NCBI RefSeq assembly: GCF_008831285.2
Contig: NC_045145.1
Location: 5,082,802-5,146,801, forward strand
From: Nymphaea colorata
Lineage: Eukaryota; Streptophyta; Magnoliopsida; Nymphaeales; Nymphaeaceae
Direction of reading: 5' to 3'
DNA: 64,000 nt
Of the stretch, positions 47,671-58,381 are shown piece by piece. The translations under genes and the position numbers were made by a program. Numbering within the stretch: position 1 is the stretch's first letter; each line of letters opens with the position of its first letter. Below the pieces are notes generated by a model that worked only from the letters and a program-made list of their open reading frames with translations, had not been told where the DNA came from and ran no database searches.

Positions 47671-48334
47671 AATCACAGACCAGTCTAGCTACGGGTGAAG
47701 CCCAGTAGGCAGCAAGGGCAGCAGGGAGCAACAGCACAAAAAGGCAGAGAGCAGGCAACGGACAAAACGGAGAACGCCTAAACCTCACCGGCAGAAGAGA
47801 CAGCAACAGAGAGGCAGCGCCGGAGAAAAAACGAAGCAGAACGGCGCGGCGCTGGGCAGAAACAGACCACCGGAACCAGACAGAGCAGCGCACCGGCGGA
47901 AGCAGACCGTAGGAAAAAGACACGGCGGTGGGCGATGCGTCGGATGACAGAGAGGAACGCCGCTGGACAGAGCGTCGCTGGGCAGGCCGACGCTGGGCGG
48001 AAGCGACTGAACAGGAACGACGCTGATCAGGGCGTCGCTGGGCCGGTCGTCGCTAGGCGGAGACGGTGGAATCCTGAGCGGCGCTGATCAGGGCGGCGCT
48101 GGGCGGAGACGGCGGCGGGGCGACAGACGAAGCTCAGGCGTCGGGCACAGACGTCGGGCACGGGCACAAGCATCGGGCAAGGGCGTCGGGCGAAGCTCGG
48201 GCACGAGCGTCGGGCACGGGCGATGAACAGTGCCGGGCGAGACGATGAACAGTGCCGGGCGAGTCAATGAACAGTGCCGGGCGAATCCTCCTCCAACACG
48301 GGCAAAAGACAAACCAGAAACGCCGGAACTTCAC
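47671..48334 (-). other. GC-rich leader of element F
   Basis: This GC-rich segment lies between the primer site and gag, with degenerate tandem units (GCGTCGCTGGGC-like, 47960-48110). There are three copies of an ATGAACAGTGCCGGGCGA-type unit at about 48223-48290, spaced 23-24 bp. Frames in it are not genes. Confidence 0.8.
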
Positions 48335-48347
48335 GGCTCTGATACCA

Positions 48348-48568
48348 TGTAGAAATACGAACAAGAAGAAGACGAAGAGAAACAATGATCACGATGTAAC
48401 GTGGAAAACCCTCAACACGAGGGAGAAAAAACCACGAATGAGGAGGAGTTGGTGCCCACTAGCAGCCAGACTCTCTCTCTCTTAAGATTATCATTAACTC
48501 TTAAGGATTAGGGTTACATGAGGCGGGTCGGGTATGGATCCGGACCCGAAACCCACAATCTATCAACA
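48348..48568 (-). repeat. 5' LTR of element F, preceded by primer site
   Basis: 221 bp. The primer site (TGGTATCAGAGCC in element direction) is at 48335-48347 on plus. A 28-bp internal deletion relative to the 3' LTR must postdate integration or reflect recombination, because both LTRs are copied from one template. Confidence 0.92.
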
Positions 48569-48573
48569 CTGAC

Positions 48574-49245
48574 CATGAAACCCAAGAGTTTGCCTGACTC
48601 AACCCCAAACACACACTTTTGAGGATTCAGGCGAAGCTTGTACTGTAAAAGCCTCTCGAATACTTGGGCAAGAGTTTCAATGTGATCTTCTCTCGTCTTG
48701 GATTTGATCAATATGTTATCGATATACGCATCCATGATTTTATGCATCTGATCATGGAAGATGGCAGCCATGGCCCTTTGATAGGTTGCTCCAACATTCT
48801 TCAAACCAAATGGCATTATTGTATAACAAAAAGTGCCCCAGGGTGTAGTAGAAGCGGCCTTAGGTTGATCTTTGACTGCTAATTTGATCTGATTATATCC
48901 CGAATATCCATCCATGAAAGAAAATATTGCATGTTCTGCAGTACTGTCTACCAACAGATCAATGTTTGGAAGAGGATAATCATCCTTTGGTGTGGCTTTG
49001 TTCAAGTCTCGAAAGTCGATGCACAACCTAACTTTGCCATTTTTCTTGGGGACCACCACGATGTTCGCCAACCATTCGGGGTAATCAATGACACGAATGA
49101 ATTTTTCCTTTAGCAAGTCCTCTAGTCCTTCTTTTACAGGGCCTTCTAGTCGATGGTCAAGCTTGCGCAATTTTTGCTTAATCGGCTTGCAATTAGGATT
49201 TAAAGGCAAACGATGTTCGACCAACTGGGGGTCTAAACCTGGCAT
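48574..49245 (-). pseudogene. Reverse transcriptase of element E (catalytic Asp lost)
   Basis: The minus strand reads HRLPLNPNCKPIKQKLRKL, IDYPEWLANIVVVPKKNGKV, RLCIDFRDLNKATPKDDYPL, FSFMDGYSGYNQI and MPFGLKNVGATYQRAMAAIF, a typical gypsy RT palm. The first catalytic Asp (FMDGYSG) is present. The YxDD box reads AYIDNILIKS, with the last Asp changed to Asn, which should abolish polymerase activity. The upstream linker is closed by CAA to TAA just before EAFAWTYEDMPGLD (about 49273). The remainder of RT lies across element F at 42910-43096. Confidence 0.92.
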
Positions 49246-49272
49246 ATCTTCATAAGTCCAGGCAAAAGCTTC

Positions 49273-49608
49273 TTAGTTACTTATAAGAAAGTCCACCAAT
49301 CTTTTCTTCTCATCTACTGATAAACTGGTGCCAATTTGAAGAATTTTATGATCTTCACTGGTTCCAATATTAATCTCTTCAATTGGATCATTAACCAAAG
49401 ATGAGAGATGTTCTTGTTTCTGAATCTGAGTGAATTCTGGCAATTCTGACTCGGGTATTGTCATAGAATCTCTTTCACCGACTACTTGTTCGATAAATGC
49501 TTTCTGGGGGGACTTCCATGAAAAAATAATAAACTGAGACATATTGAGTTCTGACATCCTATAAAGAGGATAAAGGAAAGAGTTGGACGGAATTAAAATT
49601 GACAACAA
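49273..49608 (-). pseudogene. Protease-RT linker of element E pol
   Basis: The frame preceding RT includes FTQIQKQEHLSSLVNDPIEE, IGTSEDHKILQIGTSLSVDE and KKRLVDFLISN, then a stop. This matches the weakly conserved linker (N.G...E.K...I...L....K..L..LL.E..DVFAW) that precedes gypsy RT. It has no catalytic role that I recognise. Confidence 0.7.
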
Positions 49609-49972
49609 AAGATTACTTGCATTGCATATAAAATAAAATAAAAAAGTTTTTACTTCATAGAATGGGTCCTCTCATGAGACCAGACAAAAAGATGTTTAAA
49701 ATTACAAAATTCATGGGAGGATTTGAAACAAAAGTGAATACTATTAGCCCCCAAGATCTTCTTCAAATTCCTTCATGATATCCCAGTCCTCTCGTGTTCA
49801 TCTGAAAGGGATGCTAATCGGCTGCAAGATGCCATTTTCATTTTTTCTGAGGCCAGTGAATGGACGGTAGCCGCCTTTCAGAAGCAACTGAAAACCTTTA
49901 AGATTTTTTGTGAAATGAACACATAATGATGTTCTTGGTAACTTGCATGATTGCTCAAAACAATATGGGCAC
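49609..49972. other. Non-coding or decayed pol linker in E
   Basis: Short, stop-rich sequence between the protease and linker frames, with no recognisable motif in this decayed state. Confidence 0.5.
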
Positions 49973-52160
49973 TTATGATTCGTCTATCTTTATGTTCTGC
50001 ATCCATTCTTTCAAAGATCCGTCCTTTGTTGTTCTTATGATGGGTACATTCACGGGATCAATTGGCCTAAGGAGCATTGGTTGCACTAGCCTTTCGGTTG
50101 GATCCTCAGCACGTATAGTGATGACTGATGTGCCAAAATTCCATTTGAGGCATTGATTAAGAGTGGATGGGACTCCTCGTATTTGGTGGACCCAGGGTCG
50201 TCCTAAAAGTAAGTTATATGATGGTGGCACATCTACCACATGAAACATAATATGATGGCTAGTATTTTCGATGGTCATGTTCATATCGAGAGTACCTTTG
50301 CTGTTCATGCTTTGGCCATCATATCTATAGATCTTGATATCATTTGAGCTATATTTGTTTTCACGAAACCCCAATGTTTTAGCCGTGAGATCATGACAAA
50401 TATTCAAACCACTTCCTCTATCAATCAAAACATGTAGCACTGTAATCCCATTGACCTGGACGATGATGTAAAGAGCATCTTTATGGAAATATCCCCATTT
50501 TGAGATGTCTTTTTCTGAGAAGGTAATTGACTGATTTTTAGAAGCTTGAACCGAGTCTCCCTCATCCATATGCTCTTTCAAGGGGAGAACGTCCAAATAG
50601 CATGGATCTTCATCTGAGGAGTCATCTGATGATTCGTCGCCTTGTAAGATAAAAGTCTTCGGAATCATGGGAAGTTTCTTAGGCAAACTTTCTATCCTGC
50701 CATTCATCATAGCAATGAAATCCAAAGGTTCCTTTCCTTGGTCTACCACCATGACTTTGTGTGAACTGCTCCCAATATAAGGTTGAATGTGCTCTTGTGG
50801 ATGGAATGAAAGTGGAGGGCCTGTAGTGATCATGACCACTGCCGCCTTTTCGTGGTCAGGGAATGGATTCCTTAGTATCTCAGGGGTGCTATCATCACAA
50901 ATCTTGAGATCTTTGTTGATGAAGTCTTGAATAATATTTTTGAGGACCAAACAATCCTCAATGTCATGACCAGGGGTACGATGAAACTTGCACAGTTTTT
51001 CTTTATTTCCTCCCATCATTTTCGGAGGCTCTGATACTTTTGGTAAGACTATAGTTCCTTTGGTGAGAAAGTATTCCAGGATCTTCTCCCGAGTATGGCT
51101 CAGAGGAGTGAATTTCCGGTCGTAGCTCTGGGTGTTTGTTTTTCCTTTCATTGTCGCCTTTGAGAAACTGCGTGTTCTTCTTGAAACTGACTTCCTTGTC
51201 ATGCTTGTAGTTATTGCCATGGTCCTTTCTAATGCCAGATTGGCTATGAAGTGTGCAGGCAGCTGTGTCCTTCCTCCTTTCTTTCCATCTTCTTTGTACT
51301 TAAGAGCAATAATTCCATCAAAATCTCCTTCCTCAATCTCTTTTTCTATCGAGTTGACTTGTTCAATCAACTCAGCAAAGGTTTTGATCGGGGCATTGCG
51401 GATGAGACTTTTCAAGGGTTGGGCAAGATTTTTCCTAATGAGTGACAAGGCTTGTGTCTCAGAAATGGGCTTCTTCATCTTATTGCATTGAATTCTCCAT
51501 TTTTGGATGAATTCCCAAGCCTTTTCTCCTTGTTTCTGACGAAGAGTGCAAATGGTACTGAGGGTTGGAGCCATGGGAGCATTTTGTTCAAATCTTTCAA
51601 CAAACATGTTAATCAACTTGTCAAACTTCTTCAGCTCGATTGGATTGATATTTTCTTTGTACCATTGTGCGACAATGCCTTCAAGACTTCTTTGAAAATA
51701 TCAGAACAAAGCTCTGTTATTTGTCCGAATTTTGTAGCAATCATTGAAAAAGGTTGAAAGATGAACGTGTGGGTAAGTGGTTCCATCATATCTGATGAAT
51801 TCTCTGGGCAGGCCTTTCACGTCTTTGTCCCCTTCAATGCCAAGGTAGTAGTCCTCACATGAATATGAACGTTTTCTCTTCCCCCTAAGCTCAAGATTGT
51901 TCATTCTTTTTTCCATTTCATAGAATCTGTGCTTAGTCGGACTTTCATCATCACTTGATTCGGCCAATTCTGGCTTGGTCTTTTTCTTATTGCCCTTTAT
52001 CTCATTTACTTTTTCTTCAGAACTCTCACTGTCGGAGCTACTGCTAGGGATGTACTTCTTGGTCTTTTTGTCTTTCTTGGTAGAATTTCTCTTCCTTTTG
52101 GGCTTCTCTTTCGAACTTTCAGTGGTGATAGGACTAGGTGAGCTGCTCTCTATCATAATT
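49973..52160 (-). pseudogene. Gag core and aspartic protease of element E
   Basis: 51701-52156 (minus) reads a Lys/Ser-rich linker, then KGLPREFIRYDGTTYPHVHL (start of the gag core). After a frameshift near 51690, 49973-51616 contains MFVERFEQNAPMAPTLSTIC, QKQGEKAWEFIQKWR and KPISETQALSLIRKNLAQPL (retrotransposon gag core). A zinc-finger-like KLCKFHRTPGHDIEDCLVLK follows (about 50940-51000), then the protease: IIVQVNGITVLHVLIDRGSG and YNLLLGRPWVHQI. The protease active-site triad reads D-R-G instead of the expected D-S/T/G-G (about 50420), so it is probably inactive. Gag packages the RNA; the protease would cut the polyprotein. Confidence 0.85.
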
Positions 52161-52302
52161 TCTTTTTCCTTTTCTTTGTTGTCCTTTTCTTTTTGAGAGG
52201 AAGCAGTTCAGGTTTTTCTTCCTTACTAATTGCCGAATCCGAACTCAAACAATCTTCATCCTGATCTGTAGGAGAGGACTTGTTCTTCTTCTTCTTTCTT
52301 TT

Positions 52303-52527
52303 CTACTTGACATCCTTTTCATTCTCTGGCTCTGGAGTAACCATCAAGGCCTTTTGCTCTTCTTGCTCTTTCATGAATCGCTCCATGAACAAACGGAACA
52401 TATGGTAAGCTTCTGGCTCAATTGCTGGTAGGCCAAGTGTTTCTGGCCGGAGTTTAGAAGATGAAGACTCGTTCTGAGGAGCTTGCTTAGCTTGCGATCT
52501 AGTTTCAACCATCTTGTTGGCTTTCAA
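52303..52527 (-). pseudogene. Gag N-terminus of element E
   Basis: The minus strand opens with ATG at 52527 or 52512 (MVETRSQAKQAPQNESSSS), the familiar gag start of gypsy elements. GLPAIEPEAYHMFRLFMERF follows, then it runs into a stop after ENEKDVK. A Lys/Ser-rich linker continues at 52156. Confidence 0.7.
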
Positions 52528-52682
52528 GTATTCACCTTATGACACAAGAAAATAGAGTTATTAGACGAAAATGATAACAAAATGAATGTTCATATTACAT
52601 TACAAGTTTTAAAAGTTACATCCAAAGATACTAATAAAGATGACAACGATAGAAGGAATACAAAGTCGACAACATAAAATTT

Positions 52683-53907
52683 TTAAGGAAGGATGGATAG
52701 TGGTCGGTTGGCATCCCACCACTCAGCATATTCCTTCTTCACCACTGGGCCTATGAACCAAGTATATGATATATGTGTCTTCCATTCTTGTCGAGCTACT
52801 ACAAACAATGCCGTCCATTGGGGAGAACTAAGGTCGAATTCGGGAATAGCTCCAATTGGTGCATGCACAGAGACCATCTTCTGCCTTTGAGAGAACTGTC
52901 TCATACATCTATTAGCACAATAATAAACTATGAAGTAAGAGCCCAAGAGTGTGGTACGCCCATGATGATGGTGAGTGTATCGGGATAGGTTCTGCCGACG
53001 ATCACAATAGTTTCAAATGATCTCTCCTTCATTCAATTGTTCAATCAAACGACGGTATTGCTCCAAGGTTGTCAATGATCCATCAGTGTTTCTGAATAGA
53101 TTGGCTTGGGGTCCCGTATGCTTGGGGAACCACAATTGTAAAACATATGTGCATCCTTCTATGAAGTCGGTATCTCCAATGGTAAAGCGGGTGAGTCATC
53201 GGTAAAGGAAGGCTAAGGCTGTCATTCCTACTGACAAGTGTCGGGTCCCTCTATGCCCCCATACCCGAAAAAGTTGGGCAATACGGACATCTAAACGGTC
53301 ACTTCCATCGGTAAAAAAGGTCACTCCTACTGTGCAAAGCATCATACAATGTTTAATTCTCCCTATGGCTTTTCGAGGTAGGGTAGAAGGTTCAACATAG
53401 GTTCCAAATTCTTCATACAAATTTTTCATGTTGATGCTTTGATTTTCATGGTTTTCTACTAAAGGCCAAGTTTTTCGTCCAGTAAAGTGAGCAATGAGGT
53501 CATTTGCATTGACCTTGGTTGGGTTCATAAGGAATTGTTTTTCCAATAGATCATTTGGGTCGCAAGTTGGGGTAGGGATGTCTAGTATTTCGGCAAATTC
53601 ATCTAGTAATATTGTCATTTCTCCCCATGGAAACGAAAAAGATGAGGTTCTTGGGTTCCAACACTCGGCGATTGCATGTATCAAATTTCCATCAACTGAC
53701 TGCATTCCTCTAGCTGCCACTGTCTCTGGCCCACATTCTTAAAAGTAAGAAGGAAACATCCGAGAGAAGGTGGGATGCCAAGTCCGATACCATTCAGGAG
53801 CCAAAGGTTTAGACTAAAGAGAAATGTAGGTGGATCATTCAGGACCTTCCCCAAAGAGGATGTGATCATAAGGGAATGTGACACCACGTTGGACAGAATA
53901 CATCTTG
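52683..53907 (-). pseudogene. ORF1 of element E, plant-mobile-domain-like
   Basis: Upstream of gag on the minus strand lies an ORF with several stops. The core (53196-53720) includes IHAIAECWNPRTSSFSFPWG, then EMTILLDEFAEILDIPTP, HFTGRKTWPL and AQLFRVWGHRGTRHLSVGMT. The tail (52683-52946) includes FSQRQKMVSVHAPI and YAEWWDANRPLSILP. The pattern W.P.T..F.F..GE.T..L.. is that of the plant mobile domain / aminotransferase-like family (related to MAIN and MAIL1), which also occurs as an extra ORF in gypsy elements. It may begin at MYSVQRGVTFPYDH (about 53907). The role in the element is unknown. It is broken by stops near 53850, 53820, 53740, 53195 and 53010. Confidence 0.7.
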
Positions 53908-53909
53908 AA

Positions 53910-54679
53910 TGATGACTCTAAAAGATAAAGATTGAATTAGTGGAAAACATTGACTAGGTTGACAAAGACAATATGAAGTAGATGTGTGTGGAATGAGGTT
54001 GTAAATCATCACATAAGGTTTCACGCACATCAACATCTATCATGAAATAATTTTTTTTTTTAGAAAATTAGGTATAGGAACTTAATTGAGATAATTTTGT
54101 GTCACAATAATCCGATGTCAAGTTATGCTTATATACCTTAGCCAAATGGCTTAGTATGAGCATAGATACTTCCTTAGGCAACTAAGTGTAGGGTTCATCA
54201 ACTTCTTCTTGATCACTCGTCGATATATCATAAATTACCACTCATGGTACTAATGAGGGGGTTTTCCTTCCCAAGGTGTGGTCTAGTTGTAAGGCTTAGT
54301 CTTGTGCTACCGCCAAAGACCAAGCCCGACAACATGATGACTGGGACAAATAGGTATGAGGAATTTTGAAATACGAGAAATCATATAAAATGAGTTGTTT
54401 TTAATGCATTGTTGCCTAAGTTTGATGATTAAAATAGAAGATCAAACATGGTTTTCAAACAACTTCTAAATTGAGAAGGGCGATATGTGATCATAGATAT
54501 ATGTGAACATGATTGATCCTCCTCAATTAGTTCTATGTGCAAGAAAACAATCACAATCACCAAACAATGCAATGAAATGCCAATGGGGTCGAGGCCAAAA
54601 TAGGGGTTACTCAAGTTTGTAGAAATGCATCAATTATAATCATAGCCAAACGATGACGGGTCTCATCATGATCGCCATC
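53910..54679. other. 5' leader of element E
   Basis: This lies between ORF1 and the 5' LTR, with no open frame. Directly inside the LTR the element-direction sequence is GA followed by TGGCGATCATGATGAGACC, a plausible tRNA primer site (begins TGG, offset 2 nt). I could not match it to a specific tRNA. Confidence 0.5.
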
Positions 54680-56343
54680 TGTTTGCATCCCAAAATTTTA
54701 TTGTTTTTGGAGTGCTTCAAAAAAATTGAGTTTTGTTTTGAAATAAAAAAGAAAAGGAACTCACCCGTCGGTACGAGGATCGACCGTTCCCGGCGCCTTT
54801 ACTATGGGTAATCAACCCAAGGGCTATGTTTATCATTGATGCATTTCGTTTTAACTTAAACATCTTTTTGATTCTATATGCGGTGTAGAAAATATTGAAA
54901 GTTTGATGTTTCAAACTTTTGAAAAGGTTCTTGAAGAGTTGCTTGAAAATATGAAATGTTTTGAGGAAAAAGTGGAACTAGTAAATATCATTTGAAAAGC
55001 TTGTGAAATCATTTTGAAATCACTTTAGTGTTCTCTTAAGACTTTAAGTAGGTTTGAGATTTTGCTCTAATTCGGTTACCACCTAGCTAGAGCTCCATCC
55101 CATTTTGCTTAAGTTCTTTTGAAGAGGTCCTTGTGATCATAAGTGAAATAAAGTGGGTGAGAATGCATGAATGCATTTATCCTATATGATTGAAAGAATG
55201 TAAAACATTTCTACCACAACATACATATAAGATTTAGTTGTTATAATTATTATATATAAGAAGAAAAAGTTTTTTTTAAAAAGGGATAAGAATTGTAGAC
55301 CATCAAGCATGATTCCAATATTGGGTCATTATTTGGTTTGTGGTCTTAATGAAGTTGGTAAATGAAAAGTTCGTGAGAGGAGAATGTTAAAAAGAATACA
55401 AGAGATAAAGCACTCTTATGAAAAGAAAGAGAGAGAAATAGAGAAAGACATGCATACATGTGTACATACCATCACATATACACATATATGAAAGCTGAAG
55501 AGAAAAAGATGTATTGATTTGAAGAGAAAGAAAGATTTTAGAGGAAAAGAAAAATATCATATGTATATATGGGTATGAGAAATTTTATAAGAGAAGATAT
55601 TTGTCTTGAAAAGAGGAATAAATATTTGAAAGAGAATAAATATTTGAAAGAGAAGAAATGGAGCACATGTACATACGTATTCATGCACATATGAAAATTT
55701 ATAAAATGGAAAGTTAAAATAGAGAGAGAAAGATGGGGGGTCATCATGTTGGCATAGATACATATAACATGTGTATACATCCATACCTTCACAAGATTAG
55801 AAATCAAGGAACAACTTAAAATTATCAACTTCAAGTTTAATGTCGGCCGGAGGGGAGCTTGGACTCATGCAAGAGTCTAAGCTAAGTCCCTAAGGCCATG
55901 TTAGAAGGTTCCTTTTGAAAATGTTTTGAAAAATAAGCATAGAATGTTATTATTTAGTTTGTTGTAAGGGATATATTTCTTCCACCGTTGGGTATGGAAG
56001 AAAATAAGCAACATAACGAGACACTCGTTAGGGTTTTTAATGGGATGATTAAGAATGAAACTAGTGCAAAATGACATGCAAATGCATATTAACATGTACA
56101 TTTTCGTGAGGGTTTATCACCGGGTTGAACAAGTCCCAACCTCAAAAATTAATATGAAAATAAAGAGTCCCCAAACCACACTCTCATTCCTACCATACAT
56201 TCACATTTAAGTAGAAAACCAAGTAACTATGCATAGAAAATATATAGACAACATTTAAGGAAGGAAAAAGAGAAAGAGGATGACAGAAAGTGCAAGGTTC
56301 AATTAGGAGTGAGAACATGATGTAACTATGAAATGATATGTCA

Positions 56344-57235
56344 CCTCATCTTCTCATGTTTCCGGTGCACTTGAGTATAGCGTCTTGACTCTAAAATAGA
56401 GATTAAAAGCTATCTCCTTTGGCCATGGGGAAATAAAGAATAGAAGAAAATAAGAGGAAGCAAAAGAACAACAAGAATGTATTAATGAAAAGAAAGAACA
56501 TGATTAAAATGAAAGATCATCTCATCTTTCCATGCTCCTGGTGCACTTGAGCATAGCCTCTTGTCTCCAAAAAGAGATTGAGTGCTACATCCTTTAGTCA
56601 TAGGGAGATGAAGATGAGGAGAAAATATAGAAAGAAAAACAATATCATATTTAATAAAAGAGAAAGCATGATTCAATCACGAAATGAAAGATCATCTCAT
56701 CATTCCATGCTCTCAATGCACTTGAGCATAGCCTCTTGTCTCTAAAAAGAGATTGAGTGCTATCTCCTTTGACCATGAGGAGAGGAGGAAGAGAGAAAAG
56801 AAAATAATAAGAACAAGGCTATATTGAAAAAAAGAAATAACAATAACAATAAGAATATATTCATGAAGGGAAAGAACAATGATAACAAGAACACTTGAAA
56901 GAGCATGATTTGATCATAAAATAAAATATCATCTCATCTTCTCATTCTCCCGGTGCACTTGAGCATAGCCTCTTGTCTCTAAAAAGAGGTTGAGTGCTAT
57001 CTTCTTTGGCCATGGGAAGGTGAAGATGAGAAGAGAAAATGAAAACAATCAACAAGACTATGTTAAAAAAAATAGAATAGCATAATAATATGAACATATT
57101 AATGAAATACTTGAAAGAATATGATTTAATCATAAAATAAAATATGAACTCATCTTCTTATGCTCCCGGTGCACTTGAGCGTGGCCTCTTGTCTCTAAAA
57201 AGAGGATGAGTGCTATCTCCTTTGGCCATGGGGAG
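56344..57235. repeat. Five-copy box repeat in the 5' LTR of E
   Basis: Units of about 90 bp, each with CTTGAGCATAGCCTCTTG and a hairpin-like CTCTAAAAAGAG, are separated by purine-rich spacers of about 90-150 bp. The first unit is the most diverged. Only two units remain in the other LTR. Confidence 0.85.
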
Positions 57236-57523
57236 ATGAAAATGAGCAAAAAAAAAAGAAATGAAATGAATGATGATTACATACCTCTAATGAGAAATGA
57301 CTTAAGGAAGATAAACACCTTCACTTGAAATCCCCTTTGAGTAAAGCTCCAATATGATGCCTCTAAGAGGGTTGTAGCTTGCTCCAAGTTGGAGATGAAA
57401 ATGGAGAGAGGAAGAGGGAGAGAGAGAGAGCTCAAGAGAAACTCTAAGTCTTCAAGTGAGAATATACTAGAGTTTTTCCTAAGGGCCAAACTTGTCCACG
57501 AGGGGGGGGGGGGGGATGAGAGG

Positions 57524-57531
57524 TATTTATA
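57524..57531 (-). promoter_or_regulatory. TATA box of element E 5' LTR
   Basis: TATTTATA on plus, that is CTTCTATAAATACC in element direction, conserved in the other LTR (34036-34043). It is followed about 10 bp downstream by a C-tract and preceded by the 71-bp array, a layout consistent with U3 repeats upstream of a core promoter. Confidence 0.55.
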
Positions 57532-57575
57532 GAAGATTTTGGAGCCAAAACCCTAAATTTGAATTTTTTGACTCA

Positions 57576-58205
57576 AAAAGACTAAAATCACCCTTTAAAA
57601 GGAGGTTTTTTATCATAAGGATGGGCAAATCGGTCTTGTTTACCCAAAAAGACTAAAATCACCCTCTAAAAAGAGGTTTTTGGTCAAAAGGAGGGGTTAA
57701 TCGGTCTTGTTTACTCAAAAAGACTAAAATCACCCTCTAAAAGGAGGTTTTTTGTCAAAATGATGTGCAAATCGGTCTTATTTATCCAAAAAGACTAAAA
57801 TCACCCTCTAAAAAGAGGTTTTTAGTCAAAAAGAAGGGCAAATCGGTCTTGTTTACCCAAAAAGACTAAAATCACCCTCTAAAAGGAGGTTTTTGATCAA
57901 AAGAAGGGGCAAATCGGTCTTATTTATCCAAAAAGACTAAAATCACCCTCTAAAAGGAGGTTTTTGGTCAAAGGAGGGGCAAATCGGTCTTGTTTATCCA
58001 AAAAGACTAAAATCACCCTCTAAAAGGAGGTTTTTGGTAAAAAAGAGGGGCAAATCGGTCTTGTTTACCCAAAAAGACTAAAATCACCCTCTAAAAGAAG
58101 GTTTTTGGTCAAAAGGTGGGGCAAATCGGTCTTGTTTATCCAAAAAGACTAAAATCACATTTTAAAAGGTGGTTTTTTTATCAAAAGGAGAGGAAAATCA
58201 GTCTT
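57576..58205. repeat. 71-bp tandem array in the 5' LTR of E
   Basis: Nine units with the same 71-bp period and core as 34088-34720. Equal copy number in both LTRs means the array was in place before this insertion. Confidence 0.93.
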
Positions 58206-58381
58206 AAATGCTTGATTTAGATCTGAACTTGAGTTTTGGATCTAATTTATATCTTATTTTGGATTTAATTTTGGTTCTAAGAGTTATATTTTGGATTTGA
58301 ATCTTGTGTGCTTAAATTTGAGTTTCGCACTTGGATAAAACATCATAATATTTTAGAAAAATTTGGTGTCATTACAGTTAT

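Larger units (their letters stand above)
43102..48568 (-). mobile_element. Copia element F, nested in E
   Basis: A complete minus-strand Copia element from a family different from A/C/D and from B/G, but closer to A/C/D in protein. The 5' LTR is 48348-48568 (221 bp) and the 3' LTR 43102-43350 (249 bp). They differ by a clean 28-bp deletion in the 5' LTR plus a substitution. The CTGAC duplication flanks it (43097-43101, 48569-48573). It interrupts the reverse transcriptase of E. Confidence 0.95.
31744..58376 (-). mobile_element. Element E: giant Ty3/gypsy Tat/Ogre-like element with two nested Copia elements
   Basis: Both outer ends read TGTTTGCATC..TTACA on the plus strand, which is TGTAA..GCAAACA in the element's own direction. 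The flanks carry a perfect duplication GTTAT (31739-31743, 58377-58381). The 5' LTR (54680-58376, 3697 bp) and 3' LTR (31744-34893, 3150 bp) are unusually long. Coding order on the minus strand is ORF1, gag, protease, RT, RNase H, a second RNase H, integrase. A dual RNase H and an ORF upstream of gag are hallmarks of the Tat/Ogre lineage. Removing D and F leaves about 16 kb, a normal size for that group. Many stops are present and key catalytic residues are altered, so E is dead. It lies antisense to the PAP gene. Confidence 0.93.
54680..58376 (-). repeat. 5' LTR of element E
   Basis: 3697 bp, colinear with the 3' LTR but about 550 bp longer. The extra length is a box repeated five times at about 56344, 56517, 56697, 56933 and 57148 (core GGTGCACTTGAGCATAGCC), against two in the 3' LTR. 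It carries nine 71-bp units (57576-58205), a poly-G run (about 57502-57515) and a TATA box. Confidence 0.92.

Noticed and set aside
47627-48385. Arg/Pro/Leu-rich frames in the F leader
   Set aside because: These are compositional artefacts of the GC-rich leader, with no motif.
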